A stretch of DNA of 64,000 bases, taken from contig NC_053390.1 in the NCBI RefSeq assembly GCF_905171765.1, forward strand, positions 139,037,468 through 139,101,467, written 5' to 3'. Below the pieces are notes generated by a model, which was given only the letters and a program-made list of their open reading frames with translations, did not search any database and was not told the origin of the DNA. Positions 20,955 through 31,521 of the stretch are shown here, piece after piece (within the stretch, counting starts at the first letter, position 1; each line of letters begins with the position of its first letter). The stretch comes from Bufo bufo. Lineage: Eukaryota > Chordata > Amphibia > Anura > Bufonidae. Made by a program: the position numbers and the translations under genes.

Positions 20955-22285
20955 TCATTGAGAGGTCCGGGCAGTAGCCTGACCTCTCCGGGGACATTTG
21001 ACTGAGTAATGCCCTTTTTTCCCACAATTCCAGCATGTTACTTGGTCCCAGTTACATGGAGACTGAACCCCCACCTGCCTTTTCTGGAACCTTCCCTTAG
21101 GTTTAAAAGGTTGGTTAGCCATTATTGGCTTCTTTTTTTATTTTGCAAGTCTAGCTCAGCTCCCTTTGCTATGGCCAATAGGTCAGGGAACTGGCAGGTC
21201 CGCCAATCAGGGCGAGCCTTCTTTACAACATCCTGTATGGGTGCTTTTAATCCAGACATGAATGTATGTCTTAGTAGTCTCATGTCCTTACTGTCTCCTG
21301 TCTCATACCCATAGTCAAGCCAGAGCTGTTCTAGAGCTGTGGCATAGTCAGCTACAGTCTGCCTAGCGTCTTGTGTTTGCATCATAAAAGTGTCAGTCTG
21401 ATTGTCCTGTTGCTCTTTTACCCAGGGTTTAAGGGCCATGATAAATTCCTGGCCTGACTGGTCTGTGGCCTTATCCACAGGGACAGTACCAGGGGCCTTT
21501 GCCATAATTTGATTCTTAAGTACTTCCCCTCCTTTAGTCTCTAGAAGACTCTCCAGATCCGCCCAAGTGGCTTTATATGCGGTCTGGATACTTTCCAATT
21601 TACGAAGGAAAGTACTGGGGACAGTACGGGGGTCTGGCAAAGTGTTACACATAGCCAGCAACTCACTAGGAGTCCATGGCCTATAAACCTCATAATCATG
21701 TGTTTCCAGTTGCCCAGCTTTTACTGTGGGGAGGGTTTTATTGACTAATGGGTATAAGCCCACACGAGAGTGTGGCTTGGGCCTCCCACAGGCTGAGCAT
21801 CTCTCTCTTGAGTCTGGGTTCTGTTGTCCACAATTAGGACAAGTCCACCCCTCCGGGATTTTATATGGAGGTGGTGCTGTTGGAAGGAGAGATTTTTGTG
21901 GTTTATGGGGGATAATACACCGTACTTCAGAAGGGATGTTTAATTCTTTTGTTAGCAATTTAATTTCATCCCATATTTCATACATAGTCCCTTTGTCAGT
22001 GTCTTTTGCCTTATGGGCAGTCAAAGTCATTCCCTGGGCTACATCATACTACATTGTGGCCTGGTCATATTTGTTATGGTCTTCTAACCACCCCTTAAAA
22101 TTTGTGAGAAATGTCTGCCATACTGGTTCATCCAATGTTTCATTCACACCTGCTCCCAATTTCTTTAGCATTTGTCTACAGTCTTTGGTTGCTTCAGTGC
22201 CCTTTGCGTATTGCATAATATCAATTGCAGAGACCCATTTCTCTGCTCCCTTCTCAGAGGAATGCTTACTCTGTGTAGCCCCCAT
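20955..22285 (-). pseudogene. gag: ERV gag with PTAP/PPPY late domain, RanBP2-type zinc finger and CCHC knuckle
   Basis: I choose the start at 22285 because MGATQS is a myristoylation signal expected at a matrix N terminus. An in-frame TAG lies at 22051-22049; the frame then runs to 21122. Counting from the Met at 22030, PTAPPPY is at residues 50-56 (21883-21863), joining two known late-domain motifs. Directly after it (62-81) is WTCPNCGQQN...CSAC, fitting the RanBP2-type zinc finger spacing. Capsid-like helices follow (YRPWTPSELLAMCNTLPDP onward). At an A7 run near 21135 the frame is lost; the nucleocapsid with one CCHC box (20994-21035) lies in the -1 frame and ends in TGA before protease. 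Gag would build the particle and package RNA. Confidence 0.88.
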
Positions 22286-22346
22286 CCCGTGGGTGGCTCC
22301 TTGTAATTCACTATCCAGGGACGCGTACACCTGGTGAATTACAACA

Positions 22347-22503
22347 GTGCTGTGGACACACTTCCGAGGCAGCACTATCAGTAGTGCCGTGGACACACTT
22401 CCGAGGCGGCACTACTAGTGGTGCCGTGGACACACTTCCGAGGCGGCACCACTTTTTCTACTACCAGTGGTGCTGTGGGCACACTTCCGAGGCAGCACTG
22501 ATC
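22347..22503 (-). repeat. Four repeated hairpins upstream of ERV gag
   Basis: Four 29 bp units at about 22347, 22384, 22421 and 22470. Each has a 6 bp stem (GTGCCG/CGGCAC or GTGCTG/CAGCAC) closing an almost identical loop; on the minus strand the loop reads CCTCGGAAGTGTGTCCA. The stem changes are compensatory (C-G to T-A pairs), which suggests selection on the fold. Position in the leader fits an RNA packaging signal. CGGAAGTG also resembles an ETS factor site. Confidence 0.75.
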
Positions 22504-23305
22504 CACTGGTCTGGCAATACTACAATATAGTCTTGCCCTCACACAGAGTAATTCACACGTCCTCTCTGGGGTTACTCGCTGGAAACCCCTTAAACCCCTC
22601 TACGTTCTTTCTATGGCACAGGAAGCAAACAAATACTGCAATCCAAATGATTATAACTGCAACCACCCAATCCAAACTGGTATCATAATACCCACGCATG
22701 TATACACTGTACAGCACAGGAATTGGCAACAATGCAGTAATTCTTCCTCACACAATATCAGCAGGCACTCAGTACATGTGAAACCACACAGTATGACATA
22801 ACATTGAAACCACCCCTGACCTCAGGCGCCTTTTCAGGTACCAACAAGGAACTGCAGGGCCCCTATCCAATCTTACTGGACAGCTTTATACACTGCCACT
22901 TCTCACAGCCTCCTCCAGGATAGGTCTGTCAACCCTTTCTCCACCAGAACCAGAGGCCTCCAGAGTCAGGGACCGGACAAGCCAGTCAGCGAGCTCTAGA
23001 CTTTCAGCTTGGCTCAGGGAAAGCAGGGCCAGACCCCTCCAAGATTCAGCTTATCTCAGCCACTCACACATTCGTGCATTCATACGCCTAAAGACAGTTT
23101 TGCACATATAGGGGAAATAATTCATTCACCAGAAAACGGTACAGGCACCACGTTCACACACCACACTGCAGAACAGCGAGCAGAGCTCAGGAGACAGGTA
23201 GTAACACAATGGGTTACTTACCGCGGTCTTCCTGGGTCCTGGTCTCCGTATCGCGATCTGCAGCTAGGAGCGTTGTTGTAGTGTCCGCAATTCTCCACCA
23301 GAAAA
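22504..23305 (-). other. ERV 5' leader and candidate primer-binding site
   Basis: Long untranslated leader. Five bases after the 5' LTR the minus strand reads TGGTGGAGAATTGCGGAC (about 23300-23283). That is the right position and the right TGG start for a tRNA primer-binding site; I could not match it to a tRNA. No convincing reading frame. Confidence 0.6.
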
Positions 23306-23804
23306 TGTTGTGGCAGGCCAAGGGTCAGCCACGTGATGATCGTTGCCTCATGTTCAGGTGAATGACGTCGACGGAGGAAATTGACAGAAGTCTGAGTATA
23401 GTTCAAAACCTTGTCAGGATCCTAACATAAGATTTCCTGCAGCCTTTATTTATACACAGTTCAAAAGGGTGTAACCCCTCAAAGTAAAACATGATTGGTT
23501 TACAGACATTTCAATAATGGCTTTTGAATCAATCTATTGATTGGTTAGTATTTTACCAGTTTCACTTTAGCAAAAATGTGTTAACTAATGAGTTTAGATG
23601 TTTTAACAAGAGATGCATATTTTTGCTTAGTTGTACATACAAATCTTATCTTATCTTAACATACACAGCTCACTCTTATAGGTTTTTTAGCTTATGCTTG
23701 TTCTTTTCCAAATGTCACCACATTGTATCACGTATACAGAGAAAATGAAAACATCTTATGAATTTTATATCCACTTTCAGAAAAGCTGGATAATTTCCTT
23801 AACA
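23306..23804 (-). promoter_or_regulatory. ERV 5' LTR with TATA box
   Basis: TATAAATAAA on the minus strand at 23454-23445, about 140 bp before the LTR 3' end, would place the start site near 23420 and leave roughly 350 bp as U3. GAAC follows at 23805-23808. Confidence 0.85.
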
Positions 23805-23808
23805 GAAC

Positions 23809-24018
23809 AAACCAGAGTGAAAGTTCCAGGCAAGAGGACTGCACAAGCAGGAGCTAAAACACAATACTCAAGCAATGAGTAACAGGCTTGAGAGATTTAT
23901 ATATGAAACAGGAAATAAGATGGCACCCAGCTAAGACACAATCCACCATCTTAACTGAGGGAAAACTTAAGGGCAAGACAGTCTGAACTAAACAGATATA
24001 TCAGGAAGGTTCCTGACA
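23809..24018 (-). repeat. Gypsy 3' LTR, proximal piece
   Basis: Continues the LTR broken at 17435 (AAACCAGAGTGAAAGTTCCA, then AAGATGGCACCCAGCTAAGA) and ends GGTTCCTGACA. It matches 38456-38662. Confidence 0.88.
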
Positions 24019-24118
24019 TTACTCCCACCTCAATAGCGGCCTCTGGACGAGACCTCACTCGGTCTCCCAGGATGTCTTTGATGAAACTGCTTGATCAGTT
24101 GGGGAGAAATAATGTTAT

Positions 24119-24962
24119 TCACCGTTCCCAATAATTCTCTTCAGACCCATAACCCTGCCACTTAATGAGGTATTGTAGGTGGTTCCTGAAAATCCTAGAG
24201 TCCAAGATTTTCTCTACAACAAACTGTTCTTGCCCATCTATCTCCACTGCATCGTGAGGAGGAGGGACAAGTTCCGGAAAAGGGTTGGGCACGGCAGGCT
24301 TTAATAGAGACACATGAAAAATAGTATGAATCTGTTTGAGCTGAACAATCTACTGAACTAATTATCCCGATAATCTTATAAGGCCCAAGAAACTTCTGTC
24401 CTAGTTTTGGTGAAGGAACCTTAAGTCTCAAATTTCTGGTTGAAAGCCATACTTTATTCCCCACTTTAAAGATTGGTTCTGGTCTACGAAATTTATCTGC
24501 TGCATTCTTGTAATTTTCTTGAGCCCTCTCTAATGTTCCTTTTAGTAGTTCTAAATTTTGCTGTAATGCAAAGATCTTTTCCGCGACTGCTGGAATAAGT
24601 GAAACAGCGGGGAATTTGGGAAGAATATTTGGATGATACCTCAAATTTGCAAAGAAAGGAGTTTGCTTGGTGGAGGCATTTTGGGAGTTATTGTAAGAGA
24701 ACTCAGCTACAGGAAGCAGATCGACCTAATCATCTTGTAAATTACAGATATAGCAGCAAAGATACTGTTCCAGAGTCTGATTTTGATTTGCGCATTCAGT
24801 TTGTCCATTAGATTGTGGGTGATATCAATATCAAGTGCTATGCAAAAACTTCGCCCAAATTTTAATGTAAACTGCACCCTGCGATCTGAGATAACTTCAT
24901 CAGGAACTCCATGAAAACTAAACACATTCTGAACTACAAGTTCAGCGGTGTCTTTGGCAGAA
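24119..24962 (-). pseudogene. Gypsy integrase C-terminal half with chromodomain
   Basis: On the minus strand: the second catalytic region (GVPDEVISDRRVQF), then the linker (FRRPEPIFKVGNKVWLST) and GPY-type module (LGQKFLGPYKI). The chromodomain is at 24313-24119 (QFVVEKILDSRIFRNHLQYL, then KWQGYGSEENYWE). Frames change between these parts, and an in-frame stop separates module and chromodomain. Chromodomains of chromoviruses are known to steer integration by binding histone marks. The N-terminal half of the integrase is 3.3 kb away at 28294 because of a hAT insertion. Confidence 0.88.
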
Positions 24963-25114
24963 GGTAGGCACAGGGCCGGCATCATAACCCGGCAAACCCG
25001 GGCACGTACCGGGGCCCAATGCTCCTGGGGAGTCACATGAGGCCGGCTGCTGCAGAGACTCAGACACACCCCCTCTACACAGGACATGCTGCCTGAGGAG
25101 AGAGACCGGCAGTG

Positions 25115-25320
25115 CTGGAGCAGAAGTGTGACCACAGATTGTCAGTGAGTCTGTACTGTGAAGGGCTGGAGCAGAAGTGTGAACACAGGTTGTCAGTGAG
25201 TCTGCACTGTGAAGGGCTGGAGCAGAAATGTGAACACAGGTTGTTAGTGAGTCTGCACTGTGAAGGGCTGGAGCAGAAGTGTGAACACAGGTTGTCAGTG
25301 AGTCTGCACTTTGACTGTCT
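25115..25320. repeat. 51 bp tandem repeat, four copies
   Basis: Unit contains GTCAGTGAGTCTGCACTGTG and GGGCTGGAGCAGAA. The period of 51 is divisible by three, so frames stay open on both strands; not a gene. Followed at 25335 by a run of 14 Gs. Confidence 0.85.
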
Positions 25321-26018
25321 CTTCTCTGTGGAACGGGGGGGGGGGGGGTCTTCAATCTGCTGCTGGATACTGCTACATTCTATTTAGTTGTTTTACTGTT
25401 TCATTAAGCAGTTTGCCCCCCCCCTCATATTCTGTCCTATCTTATCCTCATTGAGCCCCTGCTGTCTCCTTTCCTCCCTCGTGTATCCAGATCTCCTGTT
25501 CCACCCTCCTATCTCCTATTGCTGCCCTGCACTCACCTCCTGCCACTACTTGTTGTATGAAACCCTCTCAGAGCCCCTTCCACCTACTAGCTGTGTTCAC
25601 CCCTCCTGTCCATCCAGGGCCCCTGTCTCACTCCTCTGCCTCTCATTATGGTGGCATCTGAACCGCATTCACCATAAGGACCTTCTAGCATCACAGGGTC
25701 ATGTGACTGTGCCCCCCACCCTGTACTGTGCCCCCCACCCAGTACTGTCCCCCTCACCCCATACTGTGCCCCTTTATACCCTGCATTGTGCCCTCTTACT
25801 ACACCCTGTGCAGTGCCCATAGTCATTCCCTGTACTGTGCCCTCTTATACCCTTTTATCCAGTCACTGTATGGTGGTTTTATCATTATATGGCGGTGTTA
25901 TCACTATATGGCGGTGGTATCCAATAACTGTATGGCCATAACTGTATCCCCTTCCCTTCCCACAACACTTTTTTTTAGACCTGGCATGAGCGGGAAAAGA
26001 TACAGATTGCGGTGCTAA

Positions 26019-26704
26019 GTGTAGTGTCCCACTACATAAAGGTGGGCACTACTAAGGGTTATGTTGCTCCCACCTCCTGTGGGAGAATGGTGTTTTGTAT
26101 TGCATTTTAATGCCATGTTAATTCCTGTGTACCAGGCCTGTTAGGGGTGTAGTTTCTCCTCCCAAGCTGTAGAGGGAGCTAGGGCACCCCCTAGTATATA
26201 TAGTTAGGCCCAGACAGGGAAGGGGCAGTGCAGTATATTCCAGGAGGTTAGTGAGTACAGTCTAGCCTGCCTGAGGGTCCTGAGTAAAAGAAGCTCAGAA
26301 GTTGCTACCAGGAGAAGAGTCTGCCTCCTGAGAAACTAAGTTCCTACAAAAGTGCAGTGCAGAGCCAAGTTTATTCCAGCCAAACAGAGAGCTGAAGGGT
26401 AGAAGGATATATTTAAAGCAAGGAGACATATACCTGAGGAAGTTCCCTAACCAAGGATAAAGCCAGCAATAGGGCATACGGGCCTTGGAAAAATACAGAC
26501 AGGATTCTGAAGAAAAGTGCAGCCTGATCTGTAAGTGTTTAACCCTCTGAGTATCTTGCAAGAACATTTCCTGCCATTTGATGTATGAAGCCTGCCTGTC
26601 ACCACCTTTTACATGTGGAACTGACCAAAGTCTGTAAATAGTTAAACTGTTCAGTAAAAGGAAGTTTTGGTTCACTGCAACTTGTGTTCCTCAATTATTA
26701 CTAC
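26019..26704 (+). repeat. Possible solo LTR
   Basis: Starts TGTAGTGTCCCACTAC and ends TTACTACA, with TATATATAG at about 26195 as a possible TATA box. TGGTGTGCCACC just after the end could be a primer-binding site, suggesting LTR plus leader truncated further on. No direct duplication was found, so this is tentative. Confidence 0.4.
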
Positions 26705-27273
26705 AAGAAAATTGGTGTGCCACCGTTACCGGCACTGGCGTCACGAACTTAAAGGGATCTTGTCACCGGCACATTAAAATGCAACACCCAGGGCACCTCA
26801 CCTACCACCTAGACTGGTCCATATATACAGAGAGTGCCCCAGAGGATCCATGTGCCAGCCTCTCCATCACTGCTGTACGCTTGCTCAGGGTATACAAAAA
26901 CTGTGAGTACCAAGAGCAACCCTCGGTTATTTAGCTACCCCTGTGACCTCACACTCGCTCACCCTGCAGGGCTGCGTACTGCATAAGGACCTTTTCACCA
27001 CATCTGTGTCAGAAATACGCCTAATATAAACGTATTTCTATATAATAAATGACCCCCTAATTGTATTATTATACTGGGGGTAGGGCTAATATCTTTATAT
27101 TATATAGATTCTAGTGTATTATACTGTGCCCTGTATTTCCCAATAGATAAATGATCCTTGGGAAGCACAGTCCTCATCCCTGACCACCAGGACCCGGTAG
27201 CGCTCTGTCAGTACATGGTGGCCTCTCCTCTCCGTCACGCTTCTCCGCTGTGTACTGGTGCTTATTCTGACAC

Positions 27274-27514
27274 TAGGGCTGGGTTCACATCCCATTTGTA
27301 TCATCCATTTAATGTATACCAAAAATGTATGCGTTAACAGATTCTTTAGACTGATGCCGTACAGTGGCATCCGTTCACCATTCAGTTCCATTGTAAAAAA
27401 AACATATACGTTAACGTATGCATTTTTTACTGGACTCTGCAGGATACAAAAAAAAATGTGGAGTGCTGCACATTTGTATACATCAAACCAATAGGAAAAA
27501 CGTGATGTGAACCC
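27274..27514. mobile_element. Small MITE (GGGCTGGGTTCACATC family)
   Basis: Left end TAGGGCTGGGTTCACATC, right end GATGTGAACCCA. The interior has AACGTATGC/GCATACG-like inverted repeats. Resembles the PIF/Harbinger-type MITEs elsewhere in the window by its GGC...TTCACA terminus. Confidence 0.55.
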
Positions 27515-27779
27515 ATGGGGGGGGGCGGGGGGGGGGCAGTACTAAAATTTGCTGTGGGGCCCAGTCAGTTCTAGCTACATCACTGCAGAGCTCCTTCTCT
27601 CCTCCAGGCCCGGCCCAGGGGTGACGTCATGACGTGTGTCTCACTGCTGCAGCAGGCCTGAGGAGAGAAGGAGCGCAGGGAGCTGCGGTCAGTGAATGAC
27701 AGGACCGCCGGCTCCCCTGTGCTCCAGCAATGATAGGTATGTGAGGGGGCCACTGGGGGGGTCAGTACACTGTGAGGGC

Positions 27780-28200
27780 CCCTTACACAATAGAATGACC
27801 CCCAGTGCCCCCCATTTAGTATATTGATCCCCATTGACCCTCCATTCAGTATAATGATCCCCAATGACCCTCCATTCAGTATAATGACCCCCACAGCCCC
27901 CATTCAATATAATGACCCCCAGTGACCACCATACAGTATAATGACCCCCAGTGCCCATCTCCATACAGTATTCCCCAGTGTGGGGGCTACTGGGGGTCAT
28001 TATTCTGAATGGGGGCGACTGGGGGTTAATATTCTGAATAAAGGACTGCTGTGGGGTCATTATACTGTGTGTGGGGCCACTGGGGGTCATTATACAGTGG
28101 GGGGCATTGGGGAGTCATTATACTGCGTGAAGGGCCACTAGTGGTCATTATACTGTATAGGGGCCACTGGGGGTTGCTATACCGTGTGGGAGCCACAGGG
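27780..28200. repeat. Inverted minisatellite around GACCCCCAGTG / CACTGGGGGTC
   Basis: Left of about 27965 the units read TATAATGACCCCCAGTG; right of it they read CACTGGGGGTCATTATACTG. The array has therefore been inverted on itself with unit length about 30 bp. Part of the hAT interior. Confidence 0.8.
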
Positions 28201-28293
28201 GGACATGTAAATGTAAATAAATGTCTCAAGGGGGCCCACTGGGATTTATTGCCCAAGGGCCCACATGAACCTGGAGCCAGCCCTGGGTAGGCA

Positions 28294-28713
28294 GGTACAT
28301 GGAATGAAATGTACAGCCTTGGTGAGCCAGTCAACTGCTACCAGAATTGTATTTTTTCCCTTAGAGGTAGGTAGATCTACGATAAAGTCCATGGAAATAG
28401 AACCCCAGGGACGAGAGGGGACCGACAAAGGCTGTTACAAACCCATGGGTAAAGAATGTGCAGTCTTGCATCTAGCACAAGCGTCACATGACATGACATA
28501 TTTCCTTACATATTGTTGATAATTGGGCCACCAAAAGAAATGGAATAAAAATTCCTGTGTGTTCTGCACTCCTTTGTGACCCGCAATCTGAGAATCATGG
28601 ACTAACTTTAGAATTTTCAGTCTTATTGTTTTGTGTATATATAGCTGCTGCCCATGAGTCCACACCTTGTTCTTAAGCATTAAATGCACATCATCAGGTG
28701 GTCGAGACAACAA
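28294..28713 (-). pseudogene. Gypsy integrase N-terminal half
   Basis: The zinc-binding HHCC module lies in the 28713-28435 frame (VHDSQIAGHKG, then CDACARCK). The catalytic core start follows in the 28428-28294 frame ([19 protein letters not shown], first Asp in MDF). A stop and frame change lie between them near 28432. Interrupted by the hAT at 28285 after HFIPCTCLP. Confidence 0.9.
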
Positions 28714-28919
28714 GGAGTCGGTGTCATAGGCCTTTTTTATTTATTCAATCAAGTCCTTATTATGGATTACTCCCACAAAATTAGACTCAGGAACAATAGT
28801 CCTGAGCGGAATAGTAGAATTGGAATCATTAGAAAAGATTCTAGATAGAGCATCTGCCTTGCCGTTATGGGAACCGGGCCTGTACGAGATTACAAAGTTT
28901 AATTGGTTGAGGAAGAGAC

Positions 28920-29340
28920 TCCAACGAGCTTAGCGAGGAGATAGACATTTGTCAGATCTAACAAATTCCAAATTACGGTGATCAGTCAGAACTATTATTT
29001 TCTGTGAGGTTCCTTGAAGATGATGTCTCCATTCCTTAAAATCTGCAATGATAGCTATCAGTTCTTTATTCCCCACATCATACTTCTTGGGAGAAAAAAG
29101 CACAAGGATGCAATAAACCGCTGTAGCATAGTCTGAAGCATCTACTTCCATAATGAAGGCGAGTTCTGGGTCAGGATGAACTAATACAGGGGCTGTAGTG
29201 AACTTGGACTTTAGGAGACCAGTGTGCTTGGGGAGACCAGGCAAAAACATTTTTTTTCTTAGTCACCTGTGTAATAGGAGTAAGTATGTCTGAGAAATTC
29301 TTAATGAAGCATGTATAAAATTGGCAAAACCTATGAAACA
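28920..29340 (-). pseudogene. Gypsy RNase H
   Basis: Acidic motifs visible in order: FIMEVDASDYA, NKELIAI and VLTDHRNLEF. The conserved GAVLSQ-type region is altered. Frames before and after are broken. The domain would degrade the RNA template during reverse transcription. Confidence 0.85.
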
Positions 29341-30480
29341 TTAAACTTCTTTTATGCTCCTGGGGGTAGGCCAGTCTACTATTGCTTTAATCTTGCTAGA
29401 GTCCATGTGTAGACCACGAGGTGAAATTATATAGCCAAGGAATTGGATCTCAGTCGGGTGAAATTCACTTTTTTCAATCTTAATGTATAGTTGATTCTTT
29501 CTTAGATGTTCCAGAATGAGTTTCACATGTCTCTGATGTTCTTCCATAGAGTTGGAGAAGATCAAAATATTGTCCAAATAGATGACTACAAACTGGTCCA
29601 GAAGGTCTCTGAAGATATCATTGACGAGATGTTGAAAGGTGGCCGGGGCATTACAAAGACCAAAAGGTATAACAAGATATTCGAAATGTCCGTAACGTGA
29701 CCTAAAAGCTGTTTTCCATTCATCTCCAGATCTGATACGAACCGAGTTATAGGCGCCTCGCAGGCATTACTTGGTAAAAAAAAATGTGCATGTCGCACTC
29801 TTTCCAAAAGCTTAAGGATCAATGGTAGAGGAAAACGTTTTTTGATTGTAATTTTGTTAAGTTCTCGGTAATCAATGTAAGGTCTTAGAGAACTGTCCTC
29901 ACAAGACCTCCTTCTCTCCTCTCCTCTCATCGCCTCTTCCCACAATCGACTCCAAGATTTCTCCCGTGCATCCCCCATACTCTGGAACTCGCTACCCTAA
30001 CATATCAGACTCTCACCTACAGTGGAATCCTTCAAAAGAAACCTTAAAACCCACCTCTTCAGACAAGCCTACAACCAGTGACCCTGCTGCCTCTATACCG
30101 CCATGACCAACTTCACCCGCACCTACTGTCTCCTTCTCCCATACCATGTGGATTGTAAGTCCTCACGGGCAGGGCCCTCTTTCCTTCTGTACCAGTTTGT
30201 AACTCGTCTTGTTTATGATTAGTGCAATTGTTTGTATTATGTAAGTATACCTCTTCTCATATGTACAGCGCTATGGAATGAATGGTGCTTTAATAATAAA
30301 TAATAATAATAATAGCTTCTTCTTAACAAACAATATGGGAGCCACGGATGATGAGGAAGATGGGCGGATAAACCCCTTAGCCCGATTTTCGTCCATGTAG
30401 TCCTTGAGAGCTTTTAGTTCAGGGCCTGCCAAAGGGAAGCTTATTTCTTTGGTTTCCTAGTTGATAACAGGGTTCTGTGC
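29341..30480 (-). pseudogene. Gypsy reverse transcriptase, split by an L2-like insertion
   Basis: Upstream part at 30480-30314 ([20 protein letters not shown], then FVKKK), interrupted at 30313-29897. It continues with YIDYRELNKITIKKRFPLPL, a frameshifted palm, and YLDN at 29580-29569 where the family has YxDD. It ends with [11 protein letters not shown]. The last catalytic Asp is Asn (GAT to AAT), so even without the insertion this RT would be inactive. Confidence 0.88.
29897..30313 (+). mobile_element. L2-like LINE 3' end
   Basis: Encodes the terminal part of a LINE ORF2 (FSRASPILWNSLP, then TVESFKRNLKTHLFRQAYN). The untranslated tail follows, with TGTACAGCGCTATGGAATGA and (AATA/AAT)n at 30293-30313. 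It is 5' truncated, as usual for LINEs. Inserted within the Gypsy RT between the KKK and LRPYIDY codons. Confidence 0.82.
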
Positions 30481-30689
30481 TTTCAACTAGGGAAGGCCTA
30501 GAATAACAGGGAAATGTGGAGAAGAGAATAATAGAAACTATAGGACTTCACGGTGATGGGGTGTTATAATGATTTCAAGTGGTTCCGTCTCTTTATCCAC
30601 TGGCCCTGAGCTCAGTGGAGATCCATCTACGGTGCCCATTACCACGGGTGAGCGTTTTTTCAGAAATTTAATGAATTAATTTAATTTTG

Positions 30690-31210
30690 CCTTTGAGCAA
30701 AAGAAAGGTCCATGAAATTGCCACTAGCCCCTAAGTCCACCATAGCAGAGGTAATATCCACTGAGAGTTAATCAGGAACTTAATGGGAGGAAAGCAATTG
30801 GAGTCTTTATTCTCTTTCTTAATATGAGGGGCCACCGATGAAATGGAATGGATAACTGCTTTCTCAGATAATTCTGTTTCAGAAGCAATTGATTCTCCAT
30901 CTGAAAAGTCAGGATCTGTAATAGCTGCCACCAACCTCCTTGGACGGCTAGGGCAGTTGATAAGGAAGTGGTCAGACTTTCCACAGTAAAAGCATAGACT
31001 TTCCCGGAGCCTGTGCTCCCTTCGATCAACGCTTTCACGTCTTAGTATGGGATCTACTTGCATAGGCTCACTTCCTGATTCTCTGTAAATTTTTCCTTGG
31101 TGTTCCTTGGAAATGGAGACAGGGAAAGAAGGGGACTGCTTAGTATCATAATTCAAGGTAGCCCATCTCTCTTGTTGTCATTCAGAGAGTCGGGTATCGA
31201 TATGAATGCA
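30690..31210 (-). pseudogene. Gypsy gag nucleocapsid and protease
   Basis: The zinc knuckle CFYCGKSDHFLINC (CX2CX4HX4C) lies in a 141-residue frame starting at 31156, preceded by a Gag-like SEPMQVDP. Downstream, near 30760-30700, an aspartic protease site is readable as MVDLGASGNFMD, where the family usually has DSGA. The gag N-terminal part is at 37571-38269, separated by the 6.3 kb hAT. Confidence 0.87.
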
Positions 31211-31521
31211 ATGGTTAATAGTGTTGGGCGTGAATATTGGAATAGCGAATATTAATCGTGAATATCTGCACTTTGAGAATTCGCGAATATTTAGAATTAA
31301 GTAATTTCGAATATTCTAGATTTTTTTTTTTCATCAGTAACCTCCCTTTTTGCTTGTGGGCCAATGAGAAGGCTGCAATGTCTTTGTCTGACTTTAGCAA
31401 CATCCCTAGCAACCAATACTAAAGTTGCCTACCCCTTACTATATAATAACCTCCCCAGCAGCCCATGTATGCAGTACATATTTTGCAGATCTGAGAGAGA
31501 CAGCAGTGTTATTGCTATGCT

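Larger units (their letters stand above)
17436..23804 (-). mobile_element. Young class I endogenous retrovirus, internally deleted
   Basis: 6.4 kb provirus with two 499 bp LTRs (17436-17934, 23306-23804). The LTRs start TGTTGTGGCAGG and end TTCCTTAACA on the plus strand. A 4 bp target duplication GAAC flanks it (17432-17435, 23805-23808). Minus-strand order is 5' LTR, leader, gag, protease, RT, RNase H, integrase, 3' LTR. Gag and protease share a frame across a TGA, and there is one CCHC knuckle; both resemble the gamma/epsilon-type (class I) arrangement. No envelope gene is recognisable. The LTRs differ at one site, yet pol has large deletions. Confidence 0.95.
24971..28285. mobile_element. 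Non-autonomous hAT element in Gypsy integrase
   Basis: Ends CAGGGCCGGC and GCCAGCCCTG, with a perfect 8 bp duplication GGTAGGCA (24963-24970, 28286-28293). The interrupted integrase reading resumes at the same codon region (CTCLP...) on both sides. No transposase. The interior holds a 51 bp tandem array, an LTR-like stretch, a MITE and a minisatellite. Confidence 0.93.

Noticed and set aside
25388..25822. 144-residue Pro/Cys/Ser-rich open frame
   Set aside because: C-rich low-complexity DNA within a hAT interior, no domain, and an antisense frame is also open.
26295..26675. 126-residue antisense open frame
   Set aside because: It lies inside an LTR-like stretch and shows no domain; most likely chance.
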